A DNA stretch of 64,000 nt, taken from positions 558,001-622,000 of the forward strand of contig CAVVAH010000008.1 in assembly GCA_963746175.1 (NCBI GenBank), written 5' to 3'. Shown piece by piece: positions 1 through 9,083 of this stretch (positions are counted from its first letter, which is position 1; the number at the start of each line of letters is the position of its first letter). The translations under genes were made by a program, and so were the position numbers. A model generated the notes under the pieces. It worked only from the letters and a program-made list of their open reading frames with translations, searched no databases and was not told where the DNA came from. The DNA comes from CAVVAH01 sp963746175. GTDB taxonomy: Bacteria > Actinomycetota > Actinomycetes > JACCUZ01.

Positions 1-2
1 GG

Positions 3-449
3 TTCGTCACGACCTCGTTCACCGGTGGCTACCTGCTCATCACCAGCACGGCCGACCGGGTGGTGCACGAGCGCGTCGTGGTAGCCGAATCCGTCCCCGA
101 TCCGGCGGCTGCTCCACGAGCGCGCCCGACCGCAGTACTGGTGGCGAGCGGCCGGTTCCTGTCGGGGGCGCACGAGACCCGCGGTCTCGCGTCGCTGGTG
201 CGTGCCGCCGACGGGAGGCGTCTCCTGACCCTGACCGAACTCAGCACGGCGCCAGGACCCGACCTACGGGTCTATGTGGTCCCGAGTCGACAGGGCCTCG
301 GCGACGCGGTCGACCTCGGCCGCCTCAAGGGCAACAAGGGTGACCAGCAGTACGTGGTCCCGCCGACGACGACCGTCGGCTCCGTCGTGGTCTGGTGCCG
401 CGCCTTCAGCGTCCGGTTCGGCTCCGCGGTTCTCCGTGCACCCAGCTGA
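3..449 (+). CDS. DM13-domain protein, 5' end outside window
   Basis: The reading frame is open from the first bases, so the gene starts upstream of the window; 148 residues are visible. About residues 45-145 match the DM13 pattern: a GRFLSGAHETRG-type opening, a central VYVVPS strand, a GNKGDQQY segment and the closing VVWCRAFSVRFGSA block with its single conserved cysteine. DM13 domains are proposed to take part in extracytoplasmic redox or electron transfer. An export signal or membrane anchor would lie before the window. The stop is followed by 174 bases before the next start. The domain call is fairly secure; the biological role is unknown. Confidence 0.7.
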   Translation, partial: FVTTSFTGGYLLITSTADRVVHERVVVAESVPDPAAAPRARPTAVLVASGRFLSGAHETRGLASLVRAADGRRLLTLTELSTAPGPDLRVYVVPSRQGLGDAVDLGRLKGNKGDQQYVVPPTTTVGSVVVWCRAFSVRFGSAVLRAPS

Positions 450-623
450 TAGCCGTCGCGACAAGGTGCGCCGGATCATCAGACTGCGCGCATCGCGACA
501 ATGGGCGCGGTTTGCGTAGTACATGAGCACCGGACCCCGATTCTCATCAAGTCCTCATCTGCGCGGCTCGGCGGCACGTCATCGTCGTCTTGTGGGCCGC
601 CGGCCCGGACCGAGGAGGTCGCT

Positions 624-944
624 GTGCAGATCCTTGTCGTGAACTTCAACCTTGACGGACTCTCGGAGGAGGATTTCGCGAGCTCGTGCGACGAGCTCGC
701 TCCTGCCTTCGCCGCGGTCCCGGGACTCGCTTCGAAGGTGTGGCTCGCCGACCGCGTCGAGGGGATCTTCGGCGGGGTGTACACGTTCGAGTCCGAGCAG
801 GCCGTCGACGACTACCTCCAGTCGGACCTGTTCGCCGGAGTCGGCTCGACACCCGGTCTCGTGAACATCTCGGTCCGTCGTTTCGGCGTACTCGACGGGC
901 CCACCCGTGTCACCCGTGGGTTCGTGGAGCCGGTCGGCGTCTGA
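624..944 (+). CDS. YdhR-like small monooxygenase-fold protein
   Basis: A 106-residue protein of the ferredoxin-like dimeric alpha/beta-barrel type (YdhR family, putative monooxygenases). It opens with a QILVVNFNLDGLS strand, has a central GLASKVWLAD segment and a GGVYTFES motif followed by a helix, as in YdhR. The GTG at 624 was chosen because GAGGAGG lies 5 bases before it and family similarity begins there; an upstream in-frame ATG would add 41 unrelated residues. It sits 21 bases before the large regulator and is probably co-transcribed with it. Substrate unknown. Confidence 0.7.
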   Translation: MQILVVNFNLDGLSEEDFASSCDELAPAFAAVPGLASKVWLADRVEGIFGGVYTFESEQAVDDYLQSDLFAGVGSTPGLVNISVRRFGVLDGPTRVTRGFVEPVGV

Positions 945-965
945 GGCTGGCACTCTTTGGTCGAG

Positions 966-2813
966 ATGAGCGACGGCGTCACGCTGAGGGGACGGGAGCG
1001 CGAGCTCGCGTCGCTTCGGCGCGTCCTCGACCCGGACGGGCCGCGTGTGGCGTTCGTCTATGGCGTCGCGGGCATCGGCAAGTCGGCGGTGCTCAACGCC
1101 TTCGCGAGCGGCCTGCGAGAGTTTGGGACTCCGGTGTGGCGGATCGACTGCAGAGCCATCGATCCGACGGAGTCGAGCTTTCGCGCGGCGCTCGACGCGG
1201 CGGACTGGCAGCCAGGAAGCAGCGGCGTCGTCCTCGTCGACACCTACGAGATGTTCCGCATCGCCGACCCTTGGTTGCGGCACGAACTGGTTCCCTCGTT
1301 GCCGACGGAAACGCGCTTCGTCATCGCTGGGCGTGACGCTCCGATGCTCGAATGGTCGACCGAGAGGGGTCGAGTGGGCGGGCTGGAGATCCTCCCGCTC
1401 GTCGGGCTGACCGATGAGGCCGCTCGAGCCTTTCTCGCTGACGCGGATGTGGCGGACGATCACGCTGACATGATTTGCCGAATCGCACGCGGCCATCCTC
1501 TGTCGCTTCGGCTCGCCGCGGAGGCAGAGGTCGCCCACATCCCGATCGACGAGGTCGGGCCGCGCGTGGTCGCCGCGCTGGCGGCCGCGTTTCGCGCCGG
1601 GCTCGACGACGAGGGTCGCCGACTCCTCGACGCTGCATCGGTGCCTCGTCGAGTGACGAGAGGCGTCCTCGAGGCGATGGCGTGCGCAGACGACGCGATG
1701 GAGAGACTCGGGGCGCTCAGCTTCGTCGACGAAACGTCGGAAGGGTTGCGGCTGCACGATGCGGTGCAAGCCGCGGTCGCCACCCGGCTGCGCGCCCTCG
1801 AACCGGATCGGTTCCGCGAACTGCGCTCAGCCGCGTGGCGCCATCTCCAGAACGAGACACGGCGGGCGGGCGCGAGTGACCTCCACCGATTCACCGCGGA
1901 CCTCCTCTTCCTCATCGACAACCCGTTCGTCCGCGAGGCGATGTTCCCGGCGACTGCCCATGCCTTCAGTGTCGAGAGGTCGCGGGAGGAGGACGCCGAA
2001 GCTCTGCGAGCGCTGTGGCACGAGTTCGAGACACCGGAGGGCGCCTCGGTGTTGGACGCCTGGTTGCGCTTTCTTCCCGACGCGGTCCGTTCGGTGCGCG
2101 ACCGGTCCGGAGCCGTCGTCGGGTGTTCGATCGTCGCCGAGTGGCGAGACATCCCGCCATATCTCGAGCGAGCCGACCCCGTCGTGGCGGCGTGGGCGCG
2201 GCACGCCGCGCGGGACCCGCTGCCTCCCGGCCAGCGGACTCTCACCCATCGGCGCTGGCTCGCCGCCAGCACGGGCGAGGGACCGAGCGGCGTGCAGGCC
2301 GCCGCGTTGCTCGATGTCAAGCGTGACTACTTCCGCCTGCGCCCACACCTGGGTCGGCTCTACCTCGGCGTCCGCGACCCCCGGCCCTTCCTCGACGCTC
2401 TGCGTACGCTCGGCTTCCGTCCCTTCGACGAGCCCATCGAGGTCGGTGGCGAACCGTTCCATCTCGCGTCGCTCGACTTCGGACCGGACTCCGTCGACGG
2501 GTGGCTCAACCGCATCGCCGCGGCCGAGCTCGGCGAGAGCGTTCAGCCGTTCCTCGATGAGCGCGACCGCAGCGTCGATCTCGGTGACGCTCGGATCCAG
2601 TTGTCGCCGTTGGAATTCGGGGTGCTGAACACGCTCGCCACCCACCCTGCGGCGCCGGTGTCGCGCGCCGACCTGCTCCGCGACGTGTGGGGCACGCGCT
2701 ACGTCGGCGGCAGCAACACGGTCGACGTCGTAATTCGCAGCCTCCGGAGGAAACTGGGCCCCGTCGCGGACCGCATCGAAACGGTCCGTGGCGTCGGCTA
2801 CCGACTCAGATGA
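966..2813 (+). CDS. P-loop ATPase regulator with C-terminal OmpR-type winged helix
   Basis: A 615-residue multidomain regulator. Residues about 30-45 carry a Walker A loop (YGVAGIGKSAVL) and about 85-90 a Walker B-like VVLVDTYE, so the N-terminal third is an AAA/STAND-type ATPase. A middle region (about 330-500) looks like a GNAT acetyltransferase-type fold, with repeated FL(D)ALRTLGFRPF-like elements. The last 95 residues are a trans_reg_C winged helix (LSPLEFGVLNTLA, TVDVVIRSLRRKLG, VRGVGYRLR). It probably binds DNA in response to a ligand and ATP. The domain order, with the DNA-binding part last, is the reverse of AfsR-type STAND regulators. Start could be TTG at 957; ATG at 966 is preferred. 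Its target may be the YdhR-like gene just upstream. Confidence 0.75.
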   Translation: MSDGVTLRGRERELASLRRVLDPDGPRVAFVYGVAGIGKSAVLNAFASGLREFGTPVWRIDCRAIDPTESSFRAALDAADWQPGSSGVVLVDTYEMFRIADPWLRHELVPSLPTETRFVIAGRDAPMLEWSTERGRVGGLEILPLVGLTDEAARAFLADADVADDHADMICRIARGHPLSLRLAAEAEVAHIPIDEVGPRVVAALAAAFRAGLDDEGRRLLDAASVPRRVTRGVLEAMACADDAMERLGALSFVDETSEGLRLHDAVQAAVATRLRALEPDRFRELRSAAWRHLQNETRRAGASDLHRFTADLLFLIDNPFVREAMFPATAHAFSVERSREEDAEALRALWHEFETPEGASVLDAWLRFLPDAVRSVRDRSGAVVGCSIVAEWRDIPPYLERADPVVAAWARHAARDPLPPGQRTLTHRRWLAASTGEGPSGVQAAALLDVKRDYFRLRPHLGRLYLGVRDPRPFLDALRTLGFRPFDEPIEVGGEPFHLASLDFGPDSVDGWLNRIAAAELGESVQPFLDERDRSVDLGDARIQLSPLEFGVLNTLATHPAAPVSRADLLRDVWGTRYVGGSNTVDVVIRSLRRKLGPVADRIETVRGVGYRLR

Positions 2814-3145
2814 CGCCATGGCCCAGCTCGGCCGAGCGCTCATCGGCCGTGAGTGCGCGGATCCACGCGTGGCGATGTGACGCGACCTCCTGAACATTGC
2901 ATTGCGTCACAAGGTCGTCAGAACGTCAGCCTGCCCGCGGGGATCGGCCCGCTATACCCTTCATGGATCGGCGCCCACCGGTTGGAGGCAGCCATGAGGA
3001 GTCCTGGGAGCTTCTGACTGCGGGAGTTCATCTGTGGCGACGGCGGGCGCATCTGAGCATGACCGCGGGCTCTCGTCAGCGGGAGGTCACCGGTGATGAA
3101 CCAACCGGCTGCTTTCGGCCGCGGACACCCCCCCCCCCCCGGACA
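2814..3145. other. Gene-free gap with a 13-base C run
   Basis: A 332-base space between a rightward regulator and the end of a leftward oxidoreductase, so it is a convergent intergenic region. I see no convincing gene, terminator hairpin or repeat. Its one oddity is an uninterrupted run of 13 cytosines at 3128-3140, just past the end of the oxidoreductase gene. Confidence 0.6.
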
Positions 3146-4231
3146 TCAGATCGTGATGGCGACCTTGCCGCGGACATCGCCGGCGACGAGAAGTGCCATC
3201 GCGTCGGCAACATCCTCGAGGGGGTAGGAGCGGTCGACGTGCGGCGTAAGCTGTCCGGCTTCGATGAGGGGAGTGAGACGTTCCAGGTCGCGGCCGTTCT
3301 CGTCCGCGGCGACCATCGTCAGGCGCTGGCTGACGAACCGCGAAAGCAGCGGCGCTCGCAGTGTCCGACCGAACCCGCCGGTGATGCTGCCACCCTGCTC
3401 GCCGCCGAGAATTACGACAGTCCCGCGCGGGGTGAGGGCGCGCCGCAGCCGGGCCAGTGACGGGTTGCCGGCGATGTCGAGGATGAGGTCGTAGCGGCGA
3501 GTGCCGTCGGCGAAGTCGTCCCGGGTGTAGTCGACGACGTGGTCAGCGCCCAGCGACCGGACCAGGCCGGTCTTGCTGGTGCTCGCCACGGCGGTCACCT
3601 CGGCGCCGACGGCCTTGGCAAGCTGCACCGCGTAGCTGCCGACGCCGCCGGACGCGCCGGTGATGAGCACGTTCTGGCCGGCACGGAGGTGGCCGACGTC
3701 GACGAGGCCGCGTTGCGCGATGAGCCCGGAGACGGGCACCACCGCGGCCTGCTCGAAGGAGATGTTGGCCGGCTTGTGGGCCAGCTTGTCCTCGTGGGCC
3801 GTGGCGTACTCGGCGTACGAGCCGCGCGCCACGCCGTACACGTGGTCCCCGACCGCGAACCGGGCCACCGCCGACCCGACCGCCTCGACGGTGCCGGCCA
3901 CGTCGAGGCCGGGGACCCGGTTCTTCGGGCGGCGGAACCCGAACCCGATGACGCGCATCAGGTACGGCGTCCCCGTCATCAGGTGCCAGGTGCCGCGGTC
4001 GAGACCCGCCGCGCGGACCCGCACCAGGACGTCGTGCTCACCCGGTTCGGGCCGGTCGATGATGGCCTGCGTGAGCACGTCGGCGGTCCCGTACCGGTCC
4101 TGGACGACAGCGCGCATCGTCGCCGGCAGAACGTCCCCGTTCGTCTCGTGGCTCGGTCTCGGGATGTTCCCGGAAGCTGACTGGTCCATCGGGGAGGGAT
4201 GCGGGGTGTCGGCGCTGGGCGTGCGGGCCAT
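3146..4231 (-). CDS. Quinone oxidoreductase-like MDR enzyme
   Basis: A 361-residue zinc-independent medium-chain reductase (MDR, quinone oxidoreductase-like), expected to be a cytosolic NADPH-dependent enzyme. The core starts MRAVVQDRYGTADVL, followed by a GroES-like fold with VPGLDVAGTVEAVG and a Rossmann fold with the GASGGVGSYAVQLAK nucleotide loop; it ends VRGKVAITI as usual. The structural zinc cysteines of alcohol dehydrogenases are absent. ATG 4231 has GAGGAG 7 bases upstream. An in-frame ATG at 4363, also with a ribosome-binding site (GGAGTC), would add 44 residues, so the start is uncertain. Substrate unknown. Confidence 0.8.
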   Translation of the reverse strand: MARTPSADTPHPSPMDQSASGNIPRPSHETNGDVLPATMRAVVQDRYGTADVLTQAIIDRPEPGEHDVLVRVRAAGLDRGTWHLMTGTPYLMRVIGFGFRRPKNRVPGLDVAGTVEAVGSAVARFAVGDHVYGVARGSYAEYATAHEDKLAHKPANISFEQAAVVPVSGLIAQRGLVDVGHLRAGQNVLITGASGGVGSYAVQLAKAVGAEVTAVASTSKTGLVRSLGADHVVDYTRDDFADGTRRYDLILDIAGNPSLARLRRALTPRGTVVILGGEQGGSITGGFGRTLRAPLLSRFVSQRLTMVAADENGRDLERLTPLIEAGQLTPHVDRSYPLEDVADAMALLVAGDVRGKVAITI

Positions 4232-4401
4232 GGTTGGCTCCTCGGTCGAAGGGACTGCACCATGGGCCGCGGCACTGTTCGGCGGCTGTCGCAGCGACGT
4301 CCCGAGCCTGTCGCGACCAGCGCGCTCCGGCATGGTCTCGGTCGCGGGGGAACGGGCGTGCATGGTGACTCCTGCGGGTGGCTGGTGGTTGTGGAGGACG
4401 C

Positions 4402-4494
4402 TCAGAACGGGAGAACTCGCCCGGACGGGGTCCGGCGGTCGATCGAGGCGGCCTGCAGCGGGCGGGTCTGGCGGCGAATCTGCACCTGGCTCAT
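4402..4494 (-). CDS. Possible 30-residue peptide behind shared promoter element
   Basis: A short frame starting MSQVQIRRQTRPLQ and ending GRVLPF. It is preceded by a strong ribosome-binding site (GGAAGGAGACC, 4 bases from ATG) identical in style to the one before the 53-residue peptide at 20894. It lies 79 bases downstream of a copy of the promoter-like element shared by this block, and just upstream of the MDR reductase. It may be a leader peptide or a real basic microprotein. Evidence is only signal context, no family is recognised. Confidence 0.4.
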   Translation of the reverse strand: MSQVQIRRQTRPLQAASIDRRTPSGRVLPF

Positions 4495-4572
4495 AGCGGT
4501 CTCCTTCCGGGCTTCTGGCCGCTTCGCGGGGTGCTGCGGCCGGTACCAAGCACGCTAGGCAGCCGCTGCCGG

Positions 4573-4600
4573 GCTCGAACCGGCGAAATGACCAGGGTTG
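4573..4600 (-). promoter_or_regulatory. Promoter-like element, copy A
   Basis: On the minus strand this reads CAACC, then CTGGTCATTTCGCCGG, then TTCGAGC. It is one of six similar elements in the 4-21 kb block (consensus GAACC-CGGC-N3-TT-N-GCCGG-N-GCGACC), each 68-91 bases before a start codon on the same strand. The GAAC and CGAC/CGAG halves, 18-19 bases apart, resemble an ECF-sigma promoter; the middle is an inverted repeat. Confidence 0.5.
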
Positions 4601-4732
4601 CCGTCGGCTACCGCCCCACCAGCGGCGGAGCGGCTCCTGCCCCTCAGGGCGGGCCGTCTCGCCGTCGGCGCAGGCGGACAGCGCCGTCGCGGCCACGAAG
4701 CCGCCCCGAGGGCGGCGCGAGTGCGACGCCCG

Positions 4733-7480
4733 CTACGCGAGGTCGAGCTGGGCGAGTTCCCCACGCGAAGTGACCCCAGCCTTGGTGAAGATGTTCCGCA
4801 GATGGAACGCCACCGTGCGTGGCGACACCCAGCACTGGGCGGCGATGTCCTTGTTCGACAGGCCCTGCCGGACCAGGCCGGCAACCTGGCGCTCCATCGG
4901 CGTCAGCGTCAGCTGCGTGGACGGGTCGCGCTTGCGAGCGGTCTCCCCGGAGGCTCGCAGCTCCTGGCTGGCGCGGGCCGCGAGCGGCTCAGCGCGCAGG
5001 TCCTCGAACGTCTCGAGAGCGGCGCGCAGGTGGGGGCGGGCATCGACGCGGCGCTGAGAGCGGCGCAGGAGCTCCCCGTACGCCAGCTCGGTCCGGGCCC
5101 GGTCGTACGGGCGGCCGCCGCGACGCGCGGCGTCGGCGTGATGCGTCAAGGCGGCCTCGAACAGCGCTGGGGCGTCGGCTGGTTCGGCGAGCAGCGCGCG
5201 GCCGTGGGCGACGGCCGCGAGCGCCCACGACCATCCGGTGGCGTCAGCGAACGAAGCCAGCTCCTTCACCCACGCCGCCGCCTGCTCCCGGTCGTCTGCC
5301 CGCACGGCGGCGTCGATGCGGTCGACGGCCACGAGCCGTGTGATGGCGTCGACCCGGATGCTGCCGAAGTGGTGCAGCGCCGCCCGGGTGTCGCCTTCGT
5401 GGGCTGCTCGGGTGCCCTGGGCCCACCGCGTGAGGTCGTGCACCGGGTCGGCCAGGACGCCGAGAGGTTGCCGGGCCGCAGCGGCGAGGTCGGTCAGGAG
5501 GTGGTCGTAGTCGGCGCTGGGTTCGCCGTGGAGAGCGGCGAGCAGCGTGACCCAGCCGAGCGGGGCTGCGGCGAGTTGCCGCTGCCCGGCGCTGGCGCTG
5601 AGCGACAGTGCCTCCTCGGCGTTGCCGCGCAGGTCGGCCCACCGGCCGGTGACGAGCTGGGTGAAGCCGAGCCGGGGCAACGCGTACAGGACGAGCATGC
5701 CGGCGCCGGCGTCGCGGGCACCGGTCGCCATCTGGGTGAAGCACCGGTGGTGGGCGTCGTCGTCGCCGAGGTGCAGCGCGGTGTTGCCGAGGTGGGACAG
5801 CAGGTCGAGGTCGGCCACCTCTGCGCCCGCGTCGAGGGCATCACCCAGGGACGCCAGCGCCGGCGCCCAGTCGTGGGCGGCGGAGTGGGTGAGCGCCCGC
5901 AGGAGGTGGCCGAGGCAGCGGGTCCGGGGTGTCTGCCCGGTGATGGCGTCGGCGGTGAGCGCGGCCGTGTCGAGGGCGATGCCGCTGTCGGCGCCGTAGG
6001 TGCTGAGCAGAGCGGCGGCGACGGCGAGCTCGAGCGCACGGGTCGGCTCGACGGGAGACACGGCGCGGGCGGCGGCGGCGAACGTGTGGTGGGCGTCGGT
6101 GGCGGAGCCGATGTTGACGTCGATGCGGCCGCGGAGCCGGTCGATGTCGGCGCGCACCACCGGGTCGTCCGCGAGCTCGCGCGCCGCTGCCGACAGGGTG
6201 CGCGCGGGCGTGGTCTGCCCGGCCGCCCACGCGGTGCGCGCGGCGGCGTACAGGAGGGCGGCGCGGGGCTGACCGCCGGAGAGCTCGGCGGCGCGTTCGT
6301 AGGCTGCGGAGGCGGCGGCGTATCCGCCGCGGCGTTCGGCCCGTTCGCCGGCAGCGGTCAGGTCGGCGACCACCGTGGGGTCGGGGCCGTCGACGGCCGC
6401 GGCGCGGTGCCAGGCGTATCGGTCCGGGTCCACGTCCGGGTCGATGGCTTCGGCCAGCGCGCGGTGCGCCTCACGGCGTTCCCGGCTGGTCGCGGCCTGG
6501 TACACGGCGGACCGGACCAGCGGGTGACGAACCCGGACGGTTCCGGCGTCGACGACCAGCAGCCCGGAGCGCTCCGCATCGTCCAGCGCAGCCGGTTCGA
6601 CTCCCAGGACTGCTGCGGCTGCGCGAAGCGTCGACGCGTGACCGGAGTCGTCGGCCGCAGCGAGCAGCAGCAGGGTCTGCACCGCAGGCGGAAGGCGGCG
6701 GCAGCGGTCGAGGAAGACCCGTTCGATGCCGGCGGTGAGATGCAGCTGGGCGGGCAGCGGCGCTGCGCCGGACAGCTGCTCCCCGGACAGCGTCGTGGGG
6801 AGCTCGACGAGAGCGAGCGGGTTCCCGGCGGCCTGGGTCATCAGCCGGTCTGCGACCTCGTCGGGGACGCCGGCGCCGGCCGCTTCGGTGAGCAGCGTCA
6901 GGGCCGCATCTGGGCTCAGGGGCGCGAGGGCGACGGACGGGATGCCGTCGGGTGCGAACGTGGCGCCCTCGCCGTCGCGAGCGGCGAACACGACCGCGAC
7001 CCGGTCCGCGCCGAGCCTGCGAGCGGCGACGAGCACGGCGTCAGTGGTGGCCCGGTCGAGCCACTGCGCGTCGTCGATGACGCACAACACGGTCGTTTCC
7101 TCGGCCGCTTCGGCGAGCAGGGACAGGGTGGCGAGCGCGGCCAGGAACGGCTCCACCGCGGCGGAGTGGTCCGCATCGTCGGCCTGACCGAAGGCGGCCT
7201 GCAGCGCACGGGCCTGCGGGGCTGGGAGCCGGTCGAGGAAGCCGAGAACAGGGCGCAGCAACCGGTGGAGCGCCGCGAACGGCAGCGGCGCCTCGGACTC
7301 CACTCCCTGGGCGCGCAGCACCAGCACGTCCTCGCCGGCGGTCGCGACGAGGTCGTCCAGCAACGCGGACTTCCCGACACCCGGCTCCCCGTGCAGCAGC
7401 AGCGTTCCGGCGTGACCGGCGCGGGCGCCGTCGAGGAGCGCAGCGAGTCGGGTCCTCTCCGAGTCCCGCCCATGCAGCAC
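4733..7480 (-). CDS. Large LuxR-family (LAL) transcriptional regulator
   Basis: A 915-residue LAL-type regulator. Residues about 20-40 hold the Walker A loop (LHGEPGVGKSALL) and about 115-120 the Walker B (VLCVIDDAQWLD) of an AAA ATPase. A long helical, TPR-like middle follows. The last 65 residues are a LuxR helix-turn-helix: LTPMERQVAGLVRQGLSNKD, then VSPRTVAFHLRNIFTKAGV. Such proteins activate catabolic or secondary-metabolite genes after binding an effector and ATP. GTG 7480 is chosen because homology begins a few residues later; no clear ribosome-binding site is seen. It is downstream of and co-directional with the flavin monooxygenase (60-base gap), a plausible target or operon partner. 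Intact, unlike many genes further right. Confidence 0.88.
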   Translation of the reverse strand: MLHGRDSERTRLAALLDGARAGHAGTLLLHGEPGVGKSALLDDLVATAGEDVLVLRAQGVESEAPLPFAALHRLLRPVLGFLDRLPAPQARALQAAFGQADDADHSAAVEPFLAALATLSLLAEAAEETTVLCVIDDAQWLDRATTDAVLVAARRLGADRVAVVFAARDGEGATFAPDGIPSVALAPLSPDAALTLLTEAAGAGVPDEVADRLMTQAAGNPLALVELPTTLSGEQLSGAAPLPAQLHLTAGIERVFLDRCRRLPPAVQTLLLLAAADDSGHASTLRAAAAVLGVEPAALDDAERSGLLVVDAGTVRVRHPLVRSAVYQAATSRERREAHRALAEAIDPDVDPDRYAWHRAAAVDGPDPTVVADLTAAGERAERRGGYAAASAAYERAAELSGGQPRAALLYAAARTAWAAGQTTPARTLSAAARELADDPVVRADIDRLRGRIDVNIGSATDAHHTFAAAARAVSPVEPTRALELAVAAALLSTYGADSGIALDTAALTADAITGQTPRTRCLGHLLRALTHSAAHDWAPALASLGDALDAGAEVADLDLLSHLGNTALHLGDDDAHHRCFTQMATGARDAGAGMLVLYALPRLGFTQLVTGRWADLRGNAEEALSLSASAGQRQLAAAPLGWVTLLAALHGEPSADYDHLLTDLAAAARQPLGVLADPVHDLTRWAQGTRAAHEGDTRAALHHFGSIRVDAITRLVAVDRIDAAVRADDREQAAAWVKELASFADATGWSWALAAVAHGRALLAEPADAPALFEAALTHHADAARRGGRPYDRARTELAYGELLRRSQRRVDARPHLRAALETFEDLRAEPLAARASQELRASGETARKRDPSTQLTLTPMERQVAGLVRQGLSNKDIAAQCWVSPRTVAFHLRNIFTKAGVTSRGELAQLDLA

Positions 7481-7539
7481 GGCGGCGACGCTACGCGCCC
7501 GGCGGGGTGTCAGGCGGTTTGTTGCTCGACAAGGGCTCG

Positions 7540-8685
7540 TCAGAGGAGAAGGTGGTCGACCGGCGCGACGGGTGCGGCCGGGCGCGGGCCATAGGCGGCC
7601 TGGGCGACCTGGGCGCCGAGCCAGGCGGCGTCGTCCTTGACGAAGCCGAGCAGCGCGGAACCGCGGGTGTGCAGCCACGGCAGCCCCAGGATGCTCAGGC
7701 CCGGTACGGGGGTGAGCGCCGCGCTCGTGCGGACTGCGCCGTCGACGACGGCTCCGGGGATGTCGAGCCACGAGTAGTCGGTACGGAACCCGGTGGCCCA
7801 CACGACGGCAGCGACCTCGGTGCTGATGCCGTCGGCGAACATCGCCCGGGTCAGGTCGATGTCCTCCAGGCGCGGCCGGACCTGGACGCCGAGCCGGCTC
7901 AGGTCGCGCCAGCGAGTGCCGATGACCAGGTCGCCCTTGTTCCGCACCCTCCTGGCGAGGCGGGAGTCCGCGGTCTTGGTGAGCAGTCCCAGCCGGGACA
8001 GCCACCAGAACAGGTCCCGGCCGAGCACTCGCTGCGGAAGCATCGGTGACCGGGTCCCGACGGCGACCGTCACGGGCCGGGTCGCGGCGAGCTCGCAGGC
8101 GATCTGCAGCCCGGAGTTGCCGGCGCCGACGACCAGCACCGGGCCGTCGGGCAGCTGGTCCGGGTTGCGGTAGTCCGCGGAGTGCACCTGCACGACGTCG
8201 GCCGCCAGGTTGCGGGCCAGGGACGGGACGACCGGGGTCTGGAACGGGCCGGTCGCGATGACGACCTGCCGCGCGGTCAGGGGCCCGGTCGAGGTGTCGG
8301 CGTGGAACAGGTCGCCGGCCTTCGACAGGCGGGTGAGCCGGGTGTTGAGGCGGACCGGCAGCTCGAACGCTGCGGCGTAGCCGCGCAGGTAGTCCGCGAC
8401 CTGGTCCTTGGTCGGGTACGTGCCGGCCGGTGCCGGGAACGGCATGCCGGGCAGGGCGTCGTACTCGGCGGGGGTGAACAGCCGCAGCGAGTCCCACCGG
8501 TTGCGCCAGACGTGCCCGACCTCGGGGCCGGCGTCGATGAGCAGGAACGAGCGGATGCCCTGCTCGCGCAGGTGCCAGCCGATGGCGAGGCCGGCCTGGC
8601 CGGCGCCGATGACGAGCACGTCGACGTGCTCCGCGTGGTTCGACTGCGCCGCCCGGGCGGGCTCGTGCTGGTCGTGGGTCTGCAT
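7540..8685 (-). CDS. Flavin-containing monooxygenase-like FAD/NADPH oxidoreductase
   Basis: A 381-residue soluble flavoprotein. The FAD-binding GxGxxG is at about residues 27-32 (VIGAGQAGLAIGW), the NADPH-binding GxGxxG at about 175 (VVGAGNSGLQIACE), and an ATG-type motif (VVWATGFRTD) sits near 290. These are features of the class B flavin monooxygenase/CzcO-like family, which oxidise small organic or sulfur/amine substrates. A clear AAGGAG lies before ATG 8685. A strong hairpin terminator (8761-8799) lies upstream and ends the preceding unit, so this gene must have its own promoter in the roughly 75 bases between. Substrate not deducible. Confidence 0.87.
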   Translation of the reverse strand: MQTHDQHEPARAAQSNHAEHVDVLVIGAGQAGLAIGWHLREQGIRSFLLIDAGPEVGHVWRNRWDSLRLFTPAEYDALPGMPFPAPAGTYPTKDQVADYLRGYAAAFELPVRLNTRLTRLSKAGDLFHADTSTGPLTARQVVIATGPFQTPVVPSLARNLAADVVQVHSADYRNPDQLPDGPVLVVGAGNSGLQIACELAATRPVTVAVGTRSPMLPQRVLGRDLFWWLSRLGLLTKTADSRLARRVRNKGDLVIGTRWRDLSRLGVQVRPRLEDIDLTRAMFADGISTEVAAVVWATGFRTDYSWLDIPGAVVDGAVRTSAALTPVPGLSILGLPWLHTRGSALLGFVKDDAAWLGAQVAQAAYGPRPAAPVAPVDHLLL

Positions 8686-8760
8686 GGTGGCTCCTTGCTG
8701 CGCGGAGTGACGCGGGCTTGGCCGGCGGCGGGCGGTCAGTGCGTGCGGTGGGCGGGCTGT

Positions 8761-8799
8761 CGGCAGCCGGCCGGCGTGAGGGCTGCCGGCCGGCTGCCG
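8761..8799 (-). terminator. Strong hairpin terminator
   Basis: A perfect 15-base stem, CGGCAGCCGGCCGGC with its exact complement, around a 9-base loop. It lies 31 bases after the stop of the small membrane protein gene transcribed leftward (8830-8988). No long T run follows, as is common in high-G+C actinobacteria. Confidence 0.75.
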
Positions 8800-8829
8800 T
8801 GCTCGCGCCGGCTGCGGGAGCCGCTCATG

Positions 8830-8988
8830 TCAGAGGACGCCGCGCAGCCGGGCGGACTGCGGGTCGAGCTCGTGCAGGTGCGATCGGGGCGCCGCGAGCG
8901 CGCGGTCGCCGCGGACGACGGCGGACAGGCGGGCGATGTTGGCGACGACGGCCACGACGGCGAGGGCGATGAGGACGAGAGCGAACAT
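8830..8988 (-). CDS. Small single-span membrane protein (52 aa)
   Basis: A 52-residue protein: residues 2-18 (FALVLIALAVVAVVANI) form one membrane helix, followed by a basic and polar tail (LSAVVRGDRAL...). ATG 8988 has a good ribosome-binding site, GAAGGAGCCCGTC, of the same sequence as that of the 9627 gene. A shared promoter-like element (copy F) lies 68 bases upstream. Its 5' leader also shares a CCGCACCACACCACCCG stretch with the leader of the CopZ-like gene at 9943. No family recognised; a regulon membership is inferred from the promoter. Confidence 0.65.
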   Translation of the reverse strand: MFALVLIALAVVAVVANIARLSAVVRGDRALAAPRSHLHELDPQSARLRGVL

Positions 8989-9055
8989 GACGGGCTCCTT
9001 CGGGTTGCGGGTGGTGTGGTGCGGGACATCTCGAGGTTGCGGCGAGCGGCGTGGG

Positions 9056-9083
9056 GGTCGCGCCGGTAAATCCGCCAGGTCTG
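9056..9083 (-). promoter_or_regulatory. Promoter-like element, copy F
   Basis: The minus strand reads CAGACC-TGGCGGATTTACCGG-CGCGACC, very close to copy B (9843-9869). It precedes the 52-residue membrane protein by 68 bases. See copy A for the consensus. Confidence 0.5.

Noticed and set aside
4598..7594. Very long open frame on the plus strand opposite the LuxR-type regulator
   Set aside because: High G+C keeps antisense frames open. It has no domain, no ribosome-binding site and is the shadow of a clear LAL regulator.
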